Source: CAZODA01 sp964578485
Lineage (GTDB): Bacteria > Bacteroidota > Bacteroidia > Bacteroidales > Marinilabiliaceae
DNA: 6,159 nucleotides
Reading direction: 5' to 3'
NCBI GenBank assembly: GCA_964578485.1
Contig: CAZODA010000091.1
Location: 1-6,159, forward strand
Of the stretch, positions 6,082 through 6,159 are shown piece by piece. The position numbers and the translations under genes are program-made. A model generated the notes under the pieces. It ran no database searches. It saw only the letters and a list, made by a program, of their open reading frames with translations, and was not told where the DNA came from. The stretch's first letter is position 1. Each line of letters begins with the position of its first letter.

Positions 6082-6159
6082 ATTAGCAGATTAGCAGATG
6101 TGATGATTAGGAAATGAAGGAATGAAGGAATGAAGGAATGAAGGAATGAAGGAATGAAG
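6082..6159. repeat. 8-bp-period tandem array, degenerate on the left and uniform on the right, continuing past the window
   Basis: From 6082 the sequence reads in strict 8-base steps: ATTAGCAG, ATTAGCAG, ATGTGATG, ATTAGGAA, then ATGAAGGA repeated five times (6114-6153), ending with ATGAAG at the last base. The uniform part, written as GAATGAAG, is five exact units (6120-6159). No gene or promoter is visible in it. The preceding CAGATTTACACGAATTAGCAG (6069-6089) resembles intergenic repeat sequence common in Bacteroidota. The true right boundary is outside the window. Confidence 0.85.

Noticed and set aside
6120..6159. Tandem repeat as a CRISPR array
   Set aside because: The unit is 8 bases with no spacers, so it is a simple tandem repeat.

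Overview
The window looks like an AT-rich chromosomal segment from a member of the Bacteroidota (Bacteroidetes). This rests on three things: the protein families present, the absence of clear Shine-Dalgarno sequences before the genes, and several matches to the Bacteroidota promoter -7 element TAnnTTTG. A Bacteroidales- or Marinilabiliales-like marine or anaerobic lineage is a guess from the style of the proteins and intergenic repeats. The sequence does not prove it.

Layout from left to right. Positions 1-83 have no gene. They hold what looks like the outer end of an IS256/Mutator-type insertion sequence lying off the left edge, then an imperfect 20-bp palindrome. Positions 84-125 are a degenerate 7-bp tandem repeat that runs into the 3' end of the first gene. 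A two-gene minus-strand operon follows: a FucP/GluP-type major facilitator sugar transporter (1150-2526), then a ROK-family sugar kinase (110-1093). The likely division of labour is import of a free hexose and its phosphorylation in the cytoplasm. A 389-bp divergent intergenic region (2527-2915) carries a promoter for each side and a candidate structured 5' leader in front of rplS, which encodes ribosomal protein bL19 (2916-3263, plus strand). A symmetric bidirectional terminator (3275-3324) separates rplS from a convergent 839-residue AsmA-family envelope protein (3352-5871, minus strand). Upstream of that gene are a promoter candidate and a 16-bp dyad. The right end (6082-6159) is an 8-bp-period tandem array that degenerates towards its left side and runs off the window.

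The coding genes are ordinary Bacteroidota housekeeping or accessory genes, and I see no new multi-gene system. The observations most worth a second look are small. They are the stem-loop leader of rplS, the loss of both FucP-type proton-coupling carboxylates in the transporter, a Cys-to-His change in the kinase zinc motif, a short tandem repeat that supplies the kinase C-terminus and stop codon, and the in-phase 8-bp array at the right edge.
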